DNA of 42,817 bases, taken from a virus. The position numbers and the translations under genes are program-made. The stretch's first letter is position 1. Every line of letters starts with the position of its first letter. Location: the IMG/VR virus record IMGVR_UViG_3300033143_003536, positions 1 through 42,817 of that record; one strand, 5' to 3'. A model generated the notes under the pieces. The model was not told the DNA's origin. It saw nothing but the letters and a program-made list of their open reading frames with translations, and made no database searches. Below are positions 24,847 through 31,406 of the stretch, in pieces.

Positions 24847-25139
24847 CAACAGAAGTAAGAAACGTAAAAGTAACCGATGAGTTTCAGGATATGACCGAGA
24901 GATTAGTTGTTGAACTTGCGAGCAGGGCACCTATAAATAGAAAGCACTATGACATTGTAAGCGATGGGCTTGTTGAAATGTTTGGTAAAGAATTTGGAGA
25001 GTTAGAAACAAGAGAGTACCTTAGATATAAAATGAGGGTAGCAATAAGAGAAGGGGTAGACTTTGGATTCGAGATACCACAGCCGAGTAATATTATGAGT
25101 ATAAGAAGAAACAAACATGAAGATACAAGTAGAGATTGA
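24843..25139 (+). CDS. Hypothetical protein
   Basis: 98 aa (MTTEVRNVKVTDEFQDMTER). Helical, mixed charge (VELASRAPINRKHYDIVSDG, ETREYLRYKMRVAIREGVDF). Coupled at both ends by overlaps (ATGA at the start; 23 bp overlap with the following gene). Function unknown. Confidence 0.65.
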   Translation: MTTEVRNVKVTDEFQDMTERLVVELASRAPINRKHYDIVSDGLVEMFGKEFGELETREYLRYKMRVAIREGVDFGFEIPQPSNIMSIRRNKHEDTSRD

Positions 25140-25539
25140 TGACACGCTTGAAGAACGTGTAGTAATGGCGAACGAAGAGGTGAAAGACTTAGCTATCACA
25201 GCAATCATGGAGTACCGAGGAGCGAGTAGTGATACTATCATTGATACTATCTATGACCGCACGGGAGAGATAGCCGACAGTAACGTACCCGTGTACACCA
25301 AAGAGATTGATGACATATGGTACCTACATAAAATAGAATTAGTGGACGCATATAATGAGGTAGACTTTGGTGATGACCCAATGGAAAATAATGGAGCCAC
25401 CGCTATCTACTGTTACGTTGAAGCAAAGATGGGAGAGTATGTTGAGAGCATCAGAAAATTTATTGATGGTGAGTGGGAAGAGTTAGATAAACAAATGAGT
25501 GAGGAAGATATGAGGGAATTTATAAAGAGGAAGATATGA
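25117..25539 (+). CDS. Acidic hypothetical protein
   Basis: 140 aa (MKIQVEIDDTLEERVVMANE). Helical and acidic, with TIIDTIYDRTGEIADSNVPV, FGDDPMENNGATAIYCYVEA and EWEELDKQMSEEDMREFIKR. The spacing of helices is like small uncharacterised early phage proteins. It overlaps both neighbours by a few bases. Confidence 0.65.
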   Translation: MKIQVEIDDTLEERVVMANEEVKDLAITAIMEYRGASSDTIIDTIYDRTGEIADSNVPVYTKEIDDIWYLHKIELVDAYNEVDFGDDPMENNGATAIYCYVEAKMGEYVESIRKFIDGEWEELDKQMSEEDMREFIKRKI

Positions 25540-26096
25540 TAATAACAAAGACATGTAAACTTGATGAGTGTGGTAAGACATTCGAGTATGAAAACACACA
25601 AGGGCAATCACGCCGTGCCTTTTGTGATGATGTGTGCAGAAATAAATACAACAACATAAAGAATAGGGGTAAGAAATATTATGAAGCTGGCAATGCACGA
25701 CAGCAAGAGAGGTGTGGTGTGTATGAACCAGAAAAAATTGAGTGCCTCATATGCCGTGATGACAAAAAAGAAAACAGATACTTTCATAAACTTGGGGCAC
25801 ACATATATAATTATCATGGAGTCTTATCGAGAGAGTACCGAAAGAAATATGGGCTTGATATTAAGAGGGGTCAGGTGTCAAAGACCTTAAAACATACGCT
25901 TGCTACCAATGTCAAAGATAACTATGACAAGGTAGTGGCAGACAATTTGGTACGAGGTGGCAAGGCTACCCGTTTCAAGAAAGGTGATGAGGGAATAGGA
26001 AAATATAAAAGGTCGAAGCAAACCATGAAGAGATTAAAACAACAGAGCTTTATTAAGAAAGACAACAACAACAATGAACAAGAAAATAATAGTTGA
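25536..26096 (+). CDS. Zinc-finger protein with Ros/MucR-like domain
   Basis: 186 aa with two probable zinc sites. The first is CKLDECGKTFEY ... FCDDVCRNKY (residues ~6-39), a zinc-ribbon-like site. The second is IECLICRDDKK ... FHKLGAHIYNYHGVLSREYR (residues ~63-100), matching the Ros/MucR pattern of C-x2-C, HxxxxH and a following YRxKYGL. Ros/MucR proteins bind DNA and regulate transcription. The C-terminal ~70 residues are very basic and may strengthen nucleic-acid binding. It may regulate phage operons, such as the inverted-repeat promoters, but no evidence ties it to a site. Confidence 0.75.
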   Translation: MIITKTCKLDECGKTFEYENTQGQSRRAFCDDVCRNKYNNIKNRGKKYYEAGNARQQERCGVYEPEKIECLICRDDKKENRYFHKLGAHIYNYHGVLSREYRKKYGLDIKRGQVSKTLKHTLATNVKDNYDKVVADNLVRGGKATRFKKGDEGIGKYKRSKQTMKRLKQQSFIKKDNNNNEQENNS

Positions 26097-26232
26097 CATG
26101 GGTCAGGGAGACTTGGAAGAGATGGCACATGATGACATGGTAGAATTTAATTGGAGTTTTCCTGTTGAAGGGAGCAAGACAGATGAGTGGGTCGATGTAA
26201 AAATTATCCACAGTAATACCTTAGATTTATGA
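26074..26232 (+). CDS. Small hypothetical protein
   Basis: 52 aa (MNKKIIVDMGQGDLEEMAHD). Begins inside the 3' end of the Ros-like gene (23 bp overlap) and its stop overlaps the next ATG (ATGA). Acidic middle, beta-like C-terminus (EWVDVKIIHSNTLDL). A perfect DnaA-box sequence (TTATCCACA) lies inside at 26204-26212, probably by chance. No family. Confidence 0.55.
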   Translation: MNKKIIVDMGQGDLEEMAHDDMVEFNWSFPVEGSKTDEWVDVKIIHSNTLDL

Positions 26233-26336
26233 GCACAGTAGCAGTAATAGAAAATCTTATTATATTCTTTTCAGCCATACTTTTTGGTATGACATTAAGA
26301 TATTTACACGATAGATACTATGACAAAAAAAACTAA
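26229..26336 (+). CDS. Tiny membrane protein
   Basis: 35 aa (MSTVAVIENLIIFFSAILFG). One hydrophobic segment (residues ~5-24) followed by a basic tail (RYLHDRYYDKKN). It is coupled by ATGA to the gene before and overlaps the gene after by 17 bp, which supports real translation. Function unknown. Confidence 0.55.
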   Translation: MSTVAVIENLIIFFSAILFGMTLRYLHDRYYDKKN

Positions 26337-26505
26337 ATACTTCACAGTCAATGTAGTTGAAACAAACTTTGGCTACGTGAAGGTGAAGGCAGAAACAGAA
26401 GAGGAAGCACTCGCAGGGGCACTTGATGTAGTGGAAGATGGCAATGCTATATGGGGTGATGGTGAAACAGTAGTAGATAGGGTGACAGGATTCTATGAAC
26501 TATAA
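26320..26505 (+). CDS. Small DpnD/PcfM-like protein (tentative)
   Basis: 61 aa (MTKKTKYFTVNVVETNFGYV). Pattern of a short beta-alpha-beta unit: FTVNVVETNFGYVKVKAETE, EEALAGALDVVEDG. This resembles the DpnD/PcfM small-protein family seen on phages and plasmids, whose role is unclear. It is the last gene before the promoter at 26515. Confidence 0.6.
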   Translation: MTKKTKYFTVNVVETNFGYVKVKAETEEEALAGALDVVEDGNAIWGDGETVVDRVTGFYEL

Positions 26506-26514
26506 ATTAAACGC

Positions 26515-26554
26515 TTGACATGTCATACGATAGGCATATAATAATTGTATGACA
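26515..26554 (+). promoter_or_regulatory. Strong internal promoter with overlapping operator
   Basis: TTGACA (26515-26520), 16-bp spacer, TATAAT (26537-26542): both boxes perfect. The 5' flank AACGC is shared with other early promoters. Inverted arms TGTCATAC (26521-26528) and GTATGACA (26547-26554) flank the -10, a classical repressor-site arrangement. It drives the genes from 26576 onward. Confidence 0.85.
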
Positions 26555-26575
26555 GGTCGAGAGAGGAGAGAGTTG

Positions 26576-26725
26576 ATGAAGAGAGTGCGTTCACTTAAAG
26601 CACCAGTGTGGTACAAAAATGGTGAAGGTAAACGTACAAGGTCGACAACACAAGAAGCCTATAACAGAGCAATAGGTGAAGCTTTACTAGCGATAGAAGA
26701 TTACTACGAAGAGCAATGGGATTAA
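26576..26725 (+). CDS. Small basic protein, first gene after internal promoter
   Basis: 49 aa from the ATG at 26576 (MKRVRSLKAPVWYKNGEGKR). This start has AGGAG seven bases upstream. A longer form from the ATG at 26549 (58 aa) would begin at or next to the predicted transcription start, so it would need leaderless translation; the shorter form is preferred. Basic N-terminal half (RVRSLKAPVWYKNGEGKRTR), acidic C-terminus (EDYYEEQWD). Overlaps the next gene by 10 bp. No family recognised. Confidence 0.6.
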   Translation: MKRVRSLKAPVWYKNGEGKRTRSTTQEAYNRAIGEALLAIEDYYEEQWD

Positions 26726-27021
26726 GACAACACATACTAGATATTTTTGGAGGGAAGAAGGTAGAAATTATAGATGACAATGAAGCAATCAAAGTTGTGC
26801 AAGTTTTGTTGCACGATAAGATTGACTTTACTTTGTCACATATATCAACAGACACAGAGCAACGTGACTGTCTTATGGCAGTTTATTACAGCAAAAAATT
26901 AGGGAAGAATATTATTATAGATGAGGAGTTTCCGAAAAATTTTGTGAAGGTAGAAGATTTTATTAACAGACTAATATCAACACAGAAAGAAACAATGCTC
27001 ATCAAAGAACAACTTAAATAA
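26716..27021 (+). CDS. Hypothetical protein
   Basis: 101 aa (MGLRQHILDIFGGKKVEIID). Mixed helix/strand; EAIKVVQVLLHDKIDFTLSH and KNIIIDEEFPKNFVKVEDFI are notable. Its start overlaps the upstream stop. No recognised domain. Confidence 0.65.
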   Translation: MGLRQHILDIFGGKKVEIIDDNEAIKVVQVLLHDKIDFTLSHISTDTEQRDCLMAVYYSKKLGKNIIIDEEFPKNFVKVEDFINRLISTQKETMLIKEQLK

Positions 27022-27024
27022 AAT

Positions 27025-27336
27025 ATGAAATACAAAATGAGTGAGAGCGGACTTGTTTCTGCAACAGCAGAGGTAACGTCCGAGAGTATTATATTACTCG
27101 ACTTGATAGGTAAGAGAGCAGAGTTAAAAGTACCAGTAAAAAAAGAGGTGGTAAAGAGACCATACAGAACAAGCAAGAAGAAAGTGGACTGTCGGGTATG
27201 TGGTAAGACATGTAAGGAACATGGACTGCTACTACACATGACAAGAATGCACGGGGAAGGCAAAAATAATAACAAACATGAAGAGGAAAATATACTACCT
27301 AACGGAGAGTCAGATAAATATGGTCGAAGATATTAA
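27025..27336 (+). CDS. C2H2-type zinc-finger protein
   Basis: 103 aa. The finger CRVCGKTCKEHGLLLHMTRM H (C-x2-C-x9-H-x4-H) is clear at residues ~56-75. It is preceded by a basic linker (KKEVVKRPYRTSKKKVD) and followed by a Glu/Asn-rich tail. C2H2 fingers are uncommon in phages and usually bind DNA or protein. The 3' end overlaps the RHH gene at 27278 by 59 bp. Confidence 0.7.
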   Translation: MKYKMSESGLVSATAEVTSESIILLDLIGKRAELKVPVKKEVVKRPYRTSKKKVDCRVCGKTCKEHGLLLHMTRMHGEGKNNNKHEEENILPNGESDKYGRRY

Positions 27337-27430
27337 GAAGCGTGAGGACTTTCCCTCTAATTCAGAGGCAGTACGAAGGGCTATAATTTTTTATCACAAA
27401 CATGGAGAAACCAATACCAAAGACAATTAA
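27278..27430 (+). CDS. Ribbon-helix-helix protein, small
   Basis: 50 aa (MKRKIYYLTESQINMVEDIK). The layout of a short N-terminal strand (KIYYLTES), helix (QINMVEDIKKRE) and helix (SNSEAVRRAIIFYHKH) with SEAVRRA is a typical ribbon-helix-helix DNA-binding fold. It overlaps the zinc-finger gene (59 bp) and the next RHH gene (29 bp). It is paralogous to the N-terminus of the 159-aa protein that follows. RHH dimers commonly bind short inverted repeats in their own promoters; the operator at 26515-26554 is a possible target. Confidence 0.7.
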   Translation: MKRKIYYLTESQINMVEDIKKREDFPSNSEAVRRAIIFYHKHGETNTKDN

Positions 27431-27881
27431 ATTCAAGCAGGTACAGATAAACATGATGAATGAAATCATGGAACGTAAAGGGTTCATGTCTATCAGTGAG
27501 GTGGTGAGGAACGCAGTGTCTTTGTACCATGCGAGTGTGTTCAAAGATTATGTTGAACAACGAAGAGCCTCACAAGCAATGAGTAACAAGACACCAGAAG
27601 AACGAGCGGAGTTTGAAGTTAAAAAGAGAGAAGCTAAAAAGAAATTCGCAAAAGAAAGTAGAGAAGAAGAAGGGCGTAGCATATGTAACACACTTGATGG
27701 CGACCTCATAGAGCCAGAAGGAGGTAAGGGTAGTGTGATGTGTAAGTATTCTAATTTTGTGGTGGTTCAGGGTGAGGTAGAGATATCATATCAGACTGTA
27801 CCAATAGCACAGTTAGAGCCGACACATATTGCAAGACAGTACGACCCATCGAGAGAAGAGATAGAAGAGATTATTAAATAG
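27402..27881 (+). CDS. Ribbon-helix-helix protein with C-terminal extension
   Basis: 159 aa. The N-terminal ~45 residues (KTIKFKQVQINMMNEIMERK, then SISEVVRNAVSLYHASVF) form an RHH domain clearly related to the upstream 50-aa protein. The middle is a charged helix (EFEVKKREAKKKFAKESREE), and the C-terminus (MCKYSNFVVVQGEVEISYQT) is beta-rich. Probable transcriptional regulator or partition-like DNA-binding protein. It overlaps the preceding gene by 29 bp. Confidence 0.72.
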   Translation: MEKPIPKTIKFKQVQINMMNEIMERKGFMSISEVVRNAVSLYHASVFKDYVEQRRASQAMSNKTPEERAEFEVKKREAKKKFAKESREEEGRSICNTLDGDLIEPEGGKGSVMCKYSNFVVVQGEVEISYQTVPIAQLEPTHIARQYDPSREEIEEIIK

Positions 27882-27892
27882 TAAAATATATT

Positions 27893-28765
27893 ATGAACAG
27901 TCAAAAAGGAAGTGGAGAGGTGATAGTATCTTTAGTGGTAGCTATCTTTGTTATCGGACTTGTTTTATTCAATGCGTTTTCAGTGAAGGTACTACCATCA
28001 GAGGTAGCAATCATCATCGACATGTATGGAAGTGACAAGGGGGTACAGATAGAGACACTACCTACAGGTAGAAATTTTTACAACGTGATAACTCATGATG
28101 TGATTACCTACCCAGCATACATCCAGCAAGGACAGTACGAAGACATGAGCTTTCAAGATGTTGATGGTCTTATTCTTGGTGCAGATATCTCAATCGACTA
28201 CAAATTTGTAGAAGAGAATATACCACAGCTTTACTTAGAGTACCGCAAAGGACCGAGCACTATCATTAGCACATACTTTCCAACATGGATAAAGAATGCG
28301 TTAGTGCAACAGGCAAGCAAGTATCAAGTTGATGAAGTGTATGGTTCAAAGAAAGAAGAATTCAGACAGTCAGTACTAACACAGTTACGTGAAGAGTTTG
28401 GAGCGAAGGGAATACACATAGACAATCTTTACTTCACGAATGGGATAGAGATACCATCGAGTGTTAAGTCACGTATCAATGCAAAGATTGAAGCGACACA
28501 GCTAGCCCAACAGAAAGAGAATGAATTGCAGGCAACACAAGCAGACGTTGAGAAGCAAGTGGCAGTCGAAGAAGGTAAGGCACGGTCACGTATCATCGAA
28601 GCAGAGTCACGAGCACGAGCCAACACTATACTTAGCAACTCACTTACAGCAAACGTATTACGATTCAAAGAACTAGAGAACGATGTACTATGGATGGAAG
28701 CATGGGATGGAAAGGTACCAGTAACAGTACTAGGTGCAGACACAGGTGTACTACTTAATCGGTAG
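27893..28765 (+). CDS. SPFH/prohibitin-like membrane protein
   Basis: 290 aa. A single N-terminal membrane anchor (residues ~9-29, EVIVSLVVAIFVIGLVLFN) is followed by a Band-7/SPFH domain (KVLPSEVAIIIDMYGSDKGV, TLPTGRNFYNVITHD, GADISIDYKFVEENI, EEFGAKGIHIDNLYFTNG). A long Ala/Glu/Gln coiled coil follows (~210-255, QKENELQATQADVEKQVAVE). This is the full layout of prohibitin/HflK-like proteins that assemble into membrane rings, organise membrane microdomains or control proteases such as FtsH. In a phage it could act on host membrane proteolysis, envelope integrity or superinfection. Phage SPFH proteins are known but functionally poorly understood. Confidence 0.85.
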   Translation: MNSQKGSGEVIVSLVVAIFVIGLVLFNAFSVKVLPSEVAIIIDMYGSDKGVQIETLPTGRNFYNVITHDVITYPAYIQQGQYEDMSFQDVDGLILGADISIDYKFVEENIPQLYLEYRKGPSTIISTYFPTWIKNALVQQASKYQVDEVYGSKKEEFRQSVLTQLREEFGAKGIHIDNLYFTNGIEIPSSVKSRINAKIEATQLAQQKENELQATQADVEKQVAVEEGKARSRIIEAESRARANTILSNSLTANVLRFKELENDVLWMEAWDGKVPVTVLGADTGVLLNR

Positions 28766-28766
28766 T

Positions 28767-29027
28767 ATGTTAGATAAAATGTTCAAAGGGTATGGCAGAA
28801 AAATAAAAGACACACGGGTTCACGAAGAAGAAAAGAAATTCAGATGTGATTCATGTGGTGATGAGATAGACAGGCGTGGAATTATAAAAGTCTACGCACA
28901 ACATCCATCAAGAGTGTACTCATCAGGTCTACCTTGCAGAATGAATTACAAAATTAGTTTGTGCAAGAAAAAGGAATGTTGGGAACGTATCAACAAAAGC
29001 GTATTAGATATTATTCTTAGTAATTAA
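28767..29027 (+). CDS. Zinc-ribbon protein
   Basis: 86 aa from the ATG at 28767, directly after the SPFH stop codon; a GTG upstream (28734) would overlap that gene and is not preferred. It has RCDSCGDEIDRRG (CxxC) and a second Cys pair CRMNYKISLCKKKEC, so it probably binds one zinc ion. N-terminal basic segment (FKGYGRKIKDTR). Function unknown. Confidence 0.65.
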   Translation: MLDKMFKGYGRKIKDTRVHEEEKKFRCDSCGDEIDRRGIIKVYAQHPSRVYSSGLPCRMNYKISLCKKKECWERINKSVLDIILSN

Positions 29028-29036
29028 AATAAATAT

Positions 29037-29225
29037 ATGACATATACACAACCAACGGTAGAGCAATTACGTACAATGGAACTGCATACATATATAAATA
29101 TCAGTGAATATACTTTAATTATGAGGGTAGTAGATGGATGGATATATTATGACACTACACCTAGCGGAGTTGAAAGTGATAATGATACTGTCACTGCTAC
29201 ATTCGTACCAGATAAAATAGATTAA
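29037..29225 (+). CDS. Small hypothetical protein
   Basis: 62 aa (MTYTQPTVEQLRTMELHTYI). Short strands (NISEYTLIMRVVDGWIYYDT, DTVTATFVPDKID) suggest a small beta fold. No family recognised. Confidence 0.55.
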   Translation: MTYTQPTVEQLRTMELHTYINISEYTLIMRVVDGWIYYDTTPSGVESDNDTVTATFVPDKID

Positions 29226-29230
29226 ACATC

Positions 29231-29599
29231 ATGAGCGGTAAAAGAAATTGGGGGGAGGAGAGGATGGATGGACATGTACCACCCCCTATTTCTGATACCA
29301 ATCCACCACTGAACATTGGCAGACCACCATCAAAAGTTTGGAAGAAGAAATACAAATGCAAGAGACTGAAAGGAGACCATGACTTTGCACCAGACAAGAT
29401 AGAGATGTGGCACTTCACTCACAGCAAAGGGTATGTAGCGTACGCAATATGGAAGTGTGAAGGATGTGGTAAGCCTGTACAAGAGAGTTATTCACCAAAG
29501 ATGGAGTCGATGGGCCCATCTTGGGACAGGTTTAGTGGCACACACGAAAAATTATTAGCGAAGAGCAGATACAAATTATATGAAAAAAGAGAAAGGTAA
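29231..29599 (+). CDS. Zinc-binding hypothetical protein
   Basis: 122 aa. Pro-rich N-terminus (VPPPISDTNPPLNIGRPPS), then KYKCKRLKGDHDF with WHFTHSKGYVAYAIWKCEGC and GKPVQESYSPKME. The CxxC (KCEGC), with His and Cys before it, suggests a metal site. Basic C-terminus (KLLAKSRYKLYEKRER) overlaps the following membrane-protein gene by 20 bp. Confidence 0.6.
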   Translation: MSGKRNWGEERMDGHVPPPISDTNPPLNIGRPPSKVWKKKYKCKRLKGDHDFAPDKIEMWHFTHSKGYVAYAIWKCEGCGKPVQESYSPKMESMGPSWDRFSGTHEKLLAKSRYKLYEKRER

Positions 29600-29975
29600 A
29601 GTTTTAGAGTATCTTGATACTCACATGGGAGTCGTAGAGAAAGAATTAAAAGATGGGAAGAAACGCCTACCATTTATCATTGCGTTTCTTGTGGTACAGG
29701 TAATAACATCACTCGTTGGTATGAGAGCCATATCATTTATCGCTCTTATTACGATGCTTGGTATCGTAGCTTATGACTTGTTCATTGCTATACCACGGAT
29801 AAAATTATCAATGGGTAGAGTTGAAGGGTGTATTGATACACTGTATATACTTGGCTTAGTTGATGATGAACCACTAAAGGGTGGCAAGAAAGATAAGAAA
29901 GATAAGTCTATGAGCATGTGGCAGAGAATGAAAGAAAAATTAGTCGCAAAGAACTATGGAGTGTCGCAGGTGTAG
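29580..29975 (+). CDS. Membrane protein with two transmembrane segments
   Basis: 131 aa. Two hydrophobic segments (about residues 30-47, FIIAFLVVQVITSLVGMR, and 50-70, ISFIALITMLGIVAYDLF) form a hairpin, with basic cytoplasmic ends (KGGKKDKKDKSMSMWQRMKE). No family recognised. Together with the SPFH protein and the small membrane proteins it shows that this operon is aimed partly at the cell envelope. Confidence 0.65.
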   Translation: MKKEKGKVLEYLDTHMGVVEKELKDGKKRLPFIIAFLVVQVITSLVGMRAISFIALITMLGIVAYDLFIAIPRIKLSMGRVEGCIDTLYILGLVDDEPLKGGKKDKKDKSMSMWQRMKEKLVAKNYGVSQV

Positions 29976-30315
29976 GGCTACTATCTATTCAGGATGGAGT
30001 TTCTGCCCTCATTGTGGCATCAGAAAAAGAAAGAGAGGTGGCATAACATGGGACGAGAAAGAAACAGGATGCCCCGTGTGCCAGAAACCAGTGTTGCCTT
30101 CGGGTATTAAGAACCATGCGAATGGCATGGCACGTACAGAATATACACAGGGTATTACCACAGAGCATGTGAAGTTTTGTTTAGATAATGATATTGGAAA
30201 ATGGAAGAAGAATATAAAACTATCAAAGAAGGGAAGAGCGACATCAGATTCATACGCAAAGAATACAAAAAAAGCAGGTTGGGTTACGGCTATCTTAACG
30301 ATGATGGGTCGATAG
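29956..30315 (+). CDS. Double zinc-ribbon protein
   Basis: 119 aa. There is an N-terminal zinc ribbon CRRCRATIYSGWSFCPHCG (residues 3-21) and a second site GCPVCQKPVLPSGIKNH ... HVKFC. The C-terminal ~38 codons overlap the next gene by 115 bp in another frame. The composition of that tail (KLSKKGRATSDSYAKN) is weaker than the overlapping gene's, so the functional part of this protein is probably residues 1-85. Possibly DNA- or RNA-binding. Confidence 0.65.
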   Translation: MECRRCRATIYSGWSFCPHCGIRKRKRGGITWDEKETGCPVCQKPVLPSGIKNHANGMARTEYTQGITTEHVKFCLDNDIGKWKKNIKLSKKGRATSDSYAKNTKKAGWVTAILTMMGR

Positions 30316-30461
30316 GACTTATCAGGTGCCCTAATGTAAACTGTGGAAGGGAGAACTACGCTATAAATGTACCATCAGGAGTGTGCACATGGTGTGGATT
30401 TAATAGTAATATAGTAAAAGAATATGACAGCAAAAAAAATAGCAGAAAACAAACCAAGTAA
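30201..30461 (+). CDS. Zinc-ribbon protein overlapping its neighbour
   Basis: 86 aa (MEEEYKTIKEGKSDIRFIRK). YGYLNDDGSIGLIRCPNVNC (CxxxxC) followed by SGVCTWCGFNSN (CxxC) makes a four-cysteine zinc ribbon. It overlaps the upstream zinc-ribbon gene by 115 bp in a different frame and the next gene by 38 bp. Composition looks like a real protein throughout. Confidence 0.6.
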   Translation: MEEEYKTIKEGKSDIRFIRKEYKKSRLGYGYLNDDGSIGLIRCPNVNCGRENYAINVPSGVCTWCGFNSNIVKEYDSKKNSRKQTK

Positions 30462-30858
30462 AGATGGTTCTTACCATCAGAAAGAAATTGATAAGACAGT
30501 AGCAAGTGTTAAAAAAATAATGGGAGGAAAGAAAGGGAAAGGATTTATAGTTGTTGCCTCACCAGATGGTGAGAATAATATTGACTTACAAATTGTTGCA
30601 CACAATGTCAATGGTGTGTTCGTTAAGGAAGTATTGAACACTACAGTTGATGACTTAGCAAAAAGTCAGGTGGATTTAGATGAAGACTGTGACTGTCGTA
30701 ACTGTCGAGACAATAAAAATAGAGGAGACAAGATGTTACAAGTGATGGAGTTGTTAGAAAATATGAACAAGAAGGAGGACTTTGATAAGAGAGAGGAAGA
30801 CATAAGCAAAAACTTCAACAGTCTCATTAAAAAATTAAGGAGAAATAACCATGACTAA
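30424..30858 (+). CDS. Hypothetical protein, paralogue of the next gene
   Basis: 144 aa. The central part (GKGFIVVASPDGENNIDLQI, VAHNVNGVFVKEVLNTTVDD) matches the 81-aa gene that follows (GGFVIVANFDHMEGTIKVTA, SAHNMPLGAIEEAVERSL). The C-terminal CDCRNCRDNKNRGDKM carries a small Cys cluster and then a charged coiled coil. It is probably a tandem duplication. Function unknown. Confidence 0.65.
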   Translation: MTAKKIAENKPSKDGSYHQKEIDKTVASVKKIMGGKKGKGFIVVASPDGENNIDLQIVAHNVNGVFVKEVLNTTVDDLAKSQVDLDEDCDCRNCRDNKNRGDKMLQVMELLENMNKKEDFDKREEDISKNFNSLIKKLRRNNHD

Positions 30859-31096
30859 GCACAAATACACAGAAGATGTGGCACATGTACCTAACGACAT
30901 AGCAAAATCAGAAGCGATTGATTTAATTGATGGGGTCTTTGACAAGAAGAAAGGTACTGGTGGTTTTGTTATTGTTGCAAACTTTGACCACATGGAGGGG
31001 ACTATTAAAGTTACTGCATCAGCACACAACATGCCACTTGGTGCAATAGAAGAAGCCGTTGAAAGGTCTCTCAAAAATTTTAACAAATCAAAATAA
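30851..31096 (+). CDS. Hypothetical protein, paralogue of the previous gene
   Basis: 81 aa (MTKHKYTEDVAHVPNDIAKS). See the 144-aa gene for the shared motif; here the Cys cluster and coiled-coil tail are missing. The start has a good Shine-Dalgarno sequence (AAGGAG, eight bases before ATG) within the end of the preceding gene. Small alpha/beta domain. Confidence 0.65.
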   Translation: MTKHKYTEDVAHVPNDIAKSEAIDLIDGVFDKKKGTGGFVIVANFDHMEGTIKVTASAHNMPLGAIEEAVERSLKNFNKSK

Positions 31097-31101
31097 AAAA
31101 T

Positions 31102-31350
31102 ATGTTAGCATTATTTATAGTGATTATTATTGTAGTAGCCATCGGATGGTTGAGCTACTTAGCAGGAATAGACCATGCAAACAGAGAAATACGAATGGCC
31201 GAGCGATTACGACTGGCCGAACAACGAGGTAGAGATAGCCACAAATACAACTACAACGCAGGGACAGGCAGTGGAGACAAAATCTCCAATGCCAAACCCC
31301 GTCATGATAAGCCACTGCCACCTGACGGACGTGGCCCTTACGATTACTAA
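31102..31350 (+). CDS. Small membrane-anchored protein (overlaps the next gene)
   Basis: 82 aa. N-terminal membrane segment (residues ~2-22, LALFIVIIIVVAIGWLSYLA) followed by a charged helix (HANREIRMAERLRLAEQRGR) and a Gly/Pro-rich tail (KPLPPDGRGPYDY). A type-II topology with a charged stalk is like an inner-membrane spanin, but the lysin is elsewhere in the genome. It overlaps the next gene by 176 bp in another frame. Confidence 0.55.
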   Translation: MLALFIVIIIVVAIGWLSYLAGIDHANREIRMAERLRLAEQRGRDSHKYNYNAGTGSGDKISNAKPRHDKPLPPDGRGPYDY

Positions 31351-31405
31351 TGGAGTTCTTGTTATAATGGTATTATTATTATTAGCAGTTAGATTAAGAA
31401 AATAA
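31175..31405 (+). CDS. Tail-anchored small protein in +1 frame
   Basis: 76 aa (MQTEKYEWPSDYDWPNNEVE). Its start has AGGA about seven bases upstream. A hydrophilic N-terminal part is followed by a C-terminal hydrophobic segment (ITNGVLVIMVLLLLAVRLRK), i.e. a tail anchor. It lies out of frame within the membrane-anchored gene at 31102. There is no lipobox or signal peptide, so it is not a classical outer-membrane spanin. Either one of the two frames is spurious, or they form a nested pair. Confidence 0.5.
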   Translation: MQTEKYEWPSDYDWPNNEVEIATNTTTTQGQAVETKSPMPNPVMISHCHLTDVALTITNGVLVIMVLLLLAVRLRK

Positions 31406-31406
31406 T

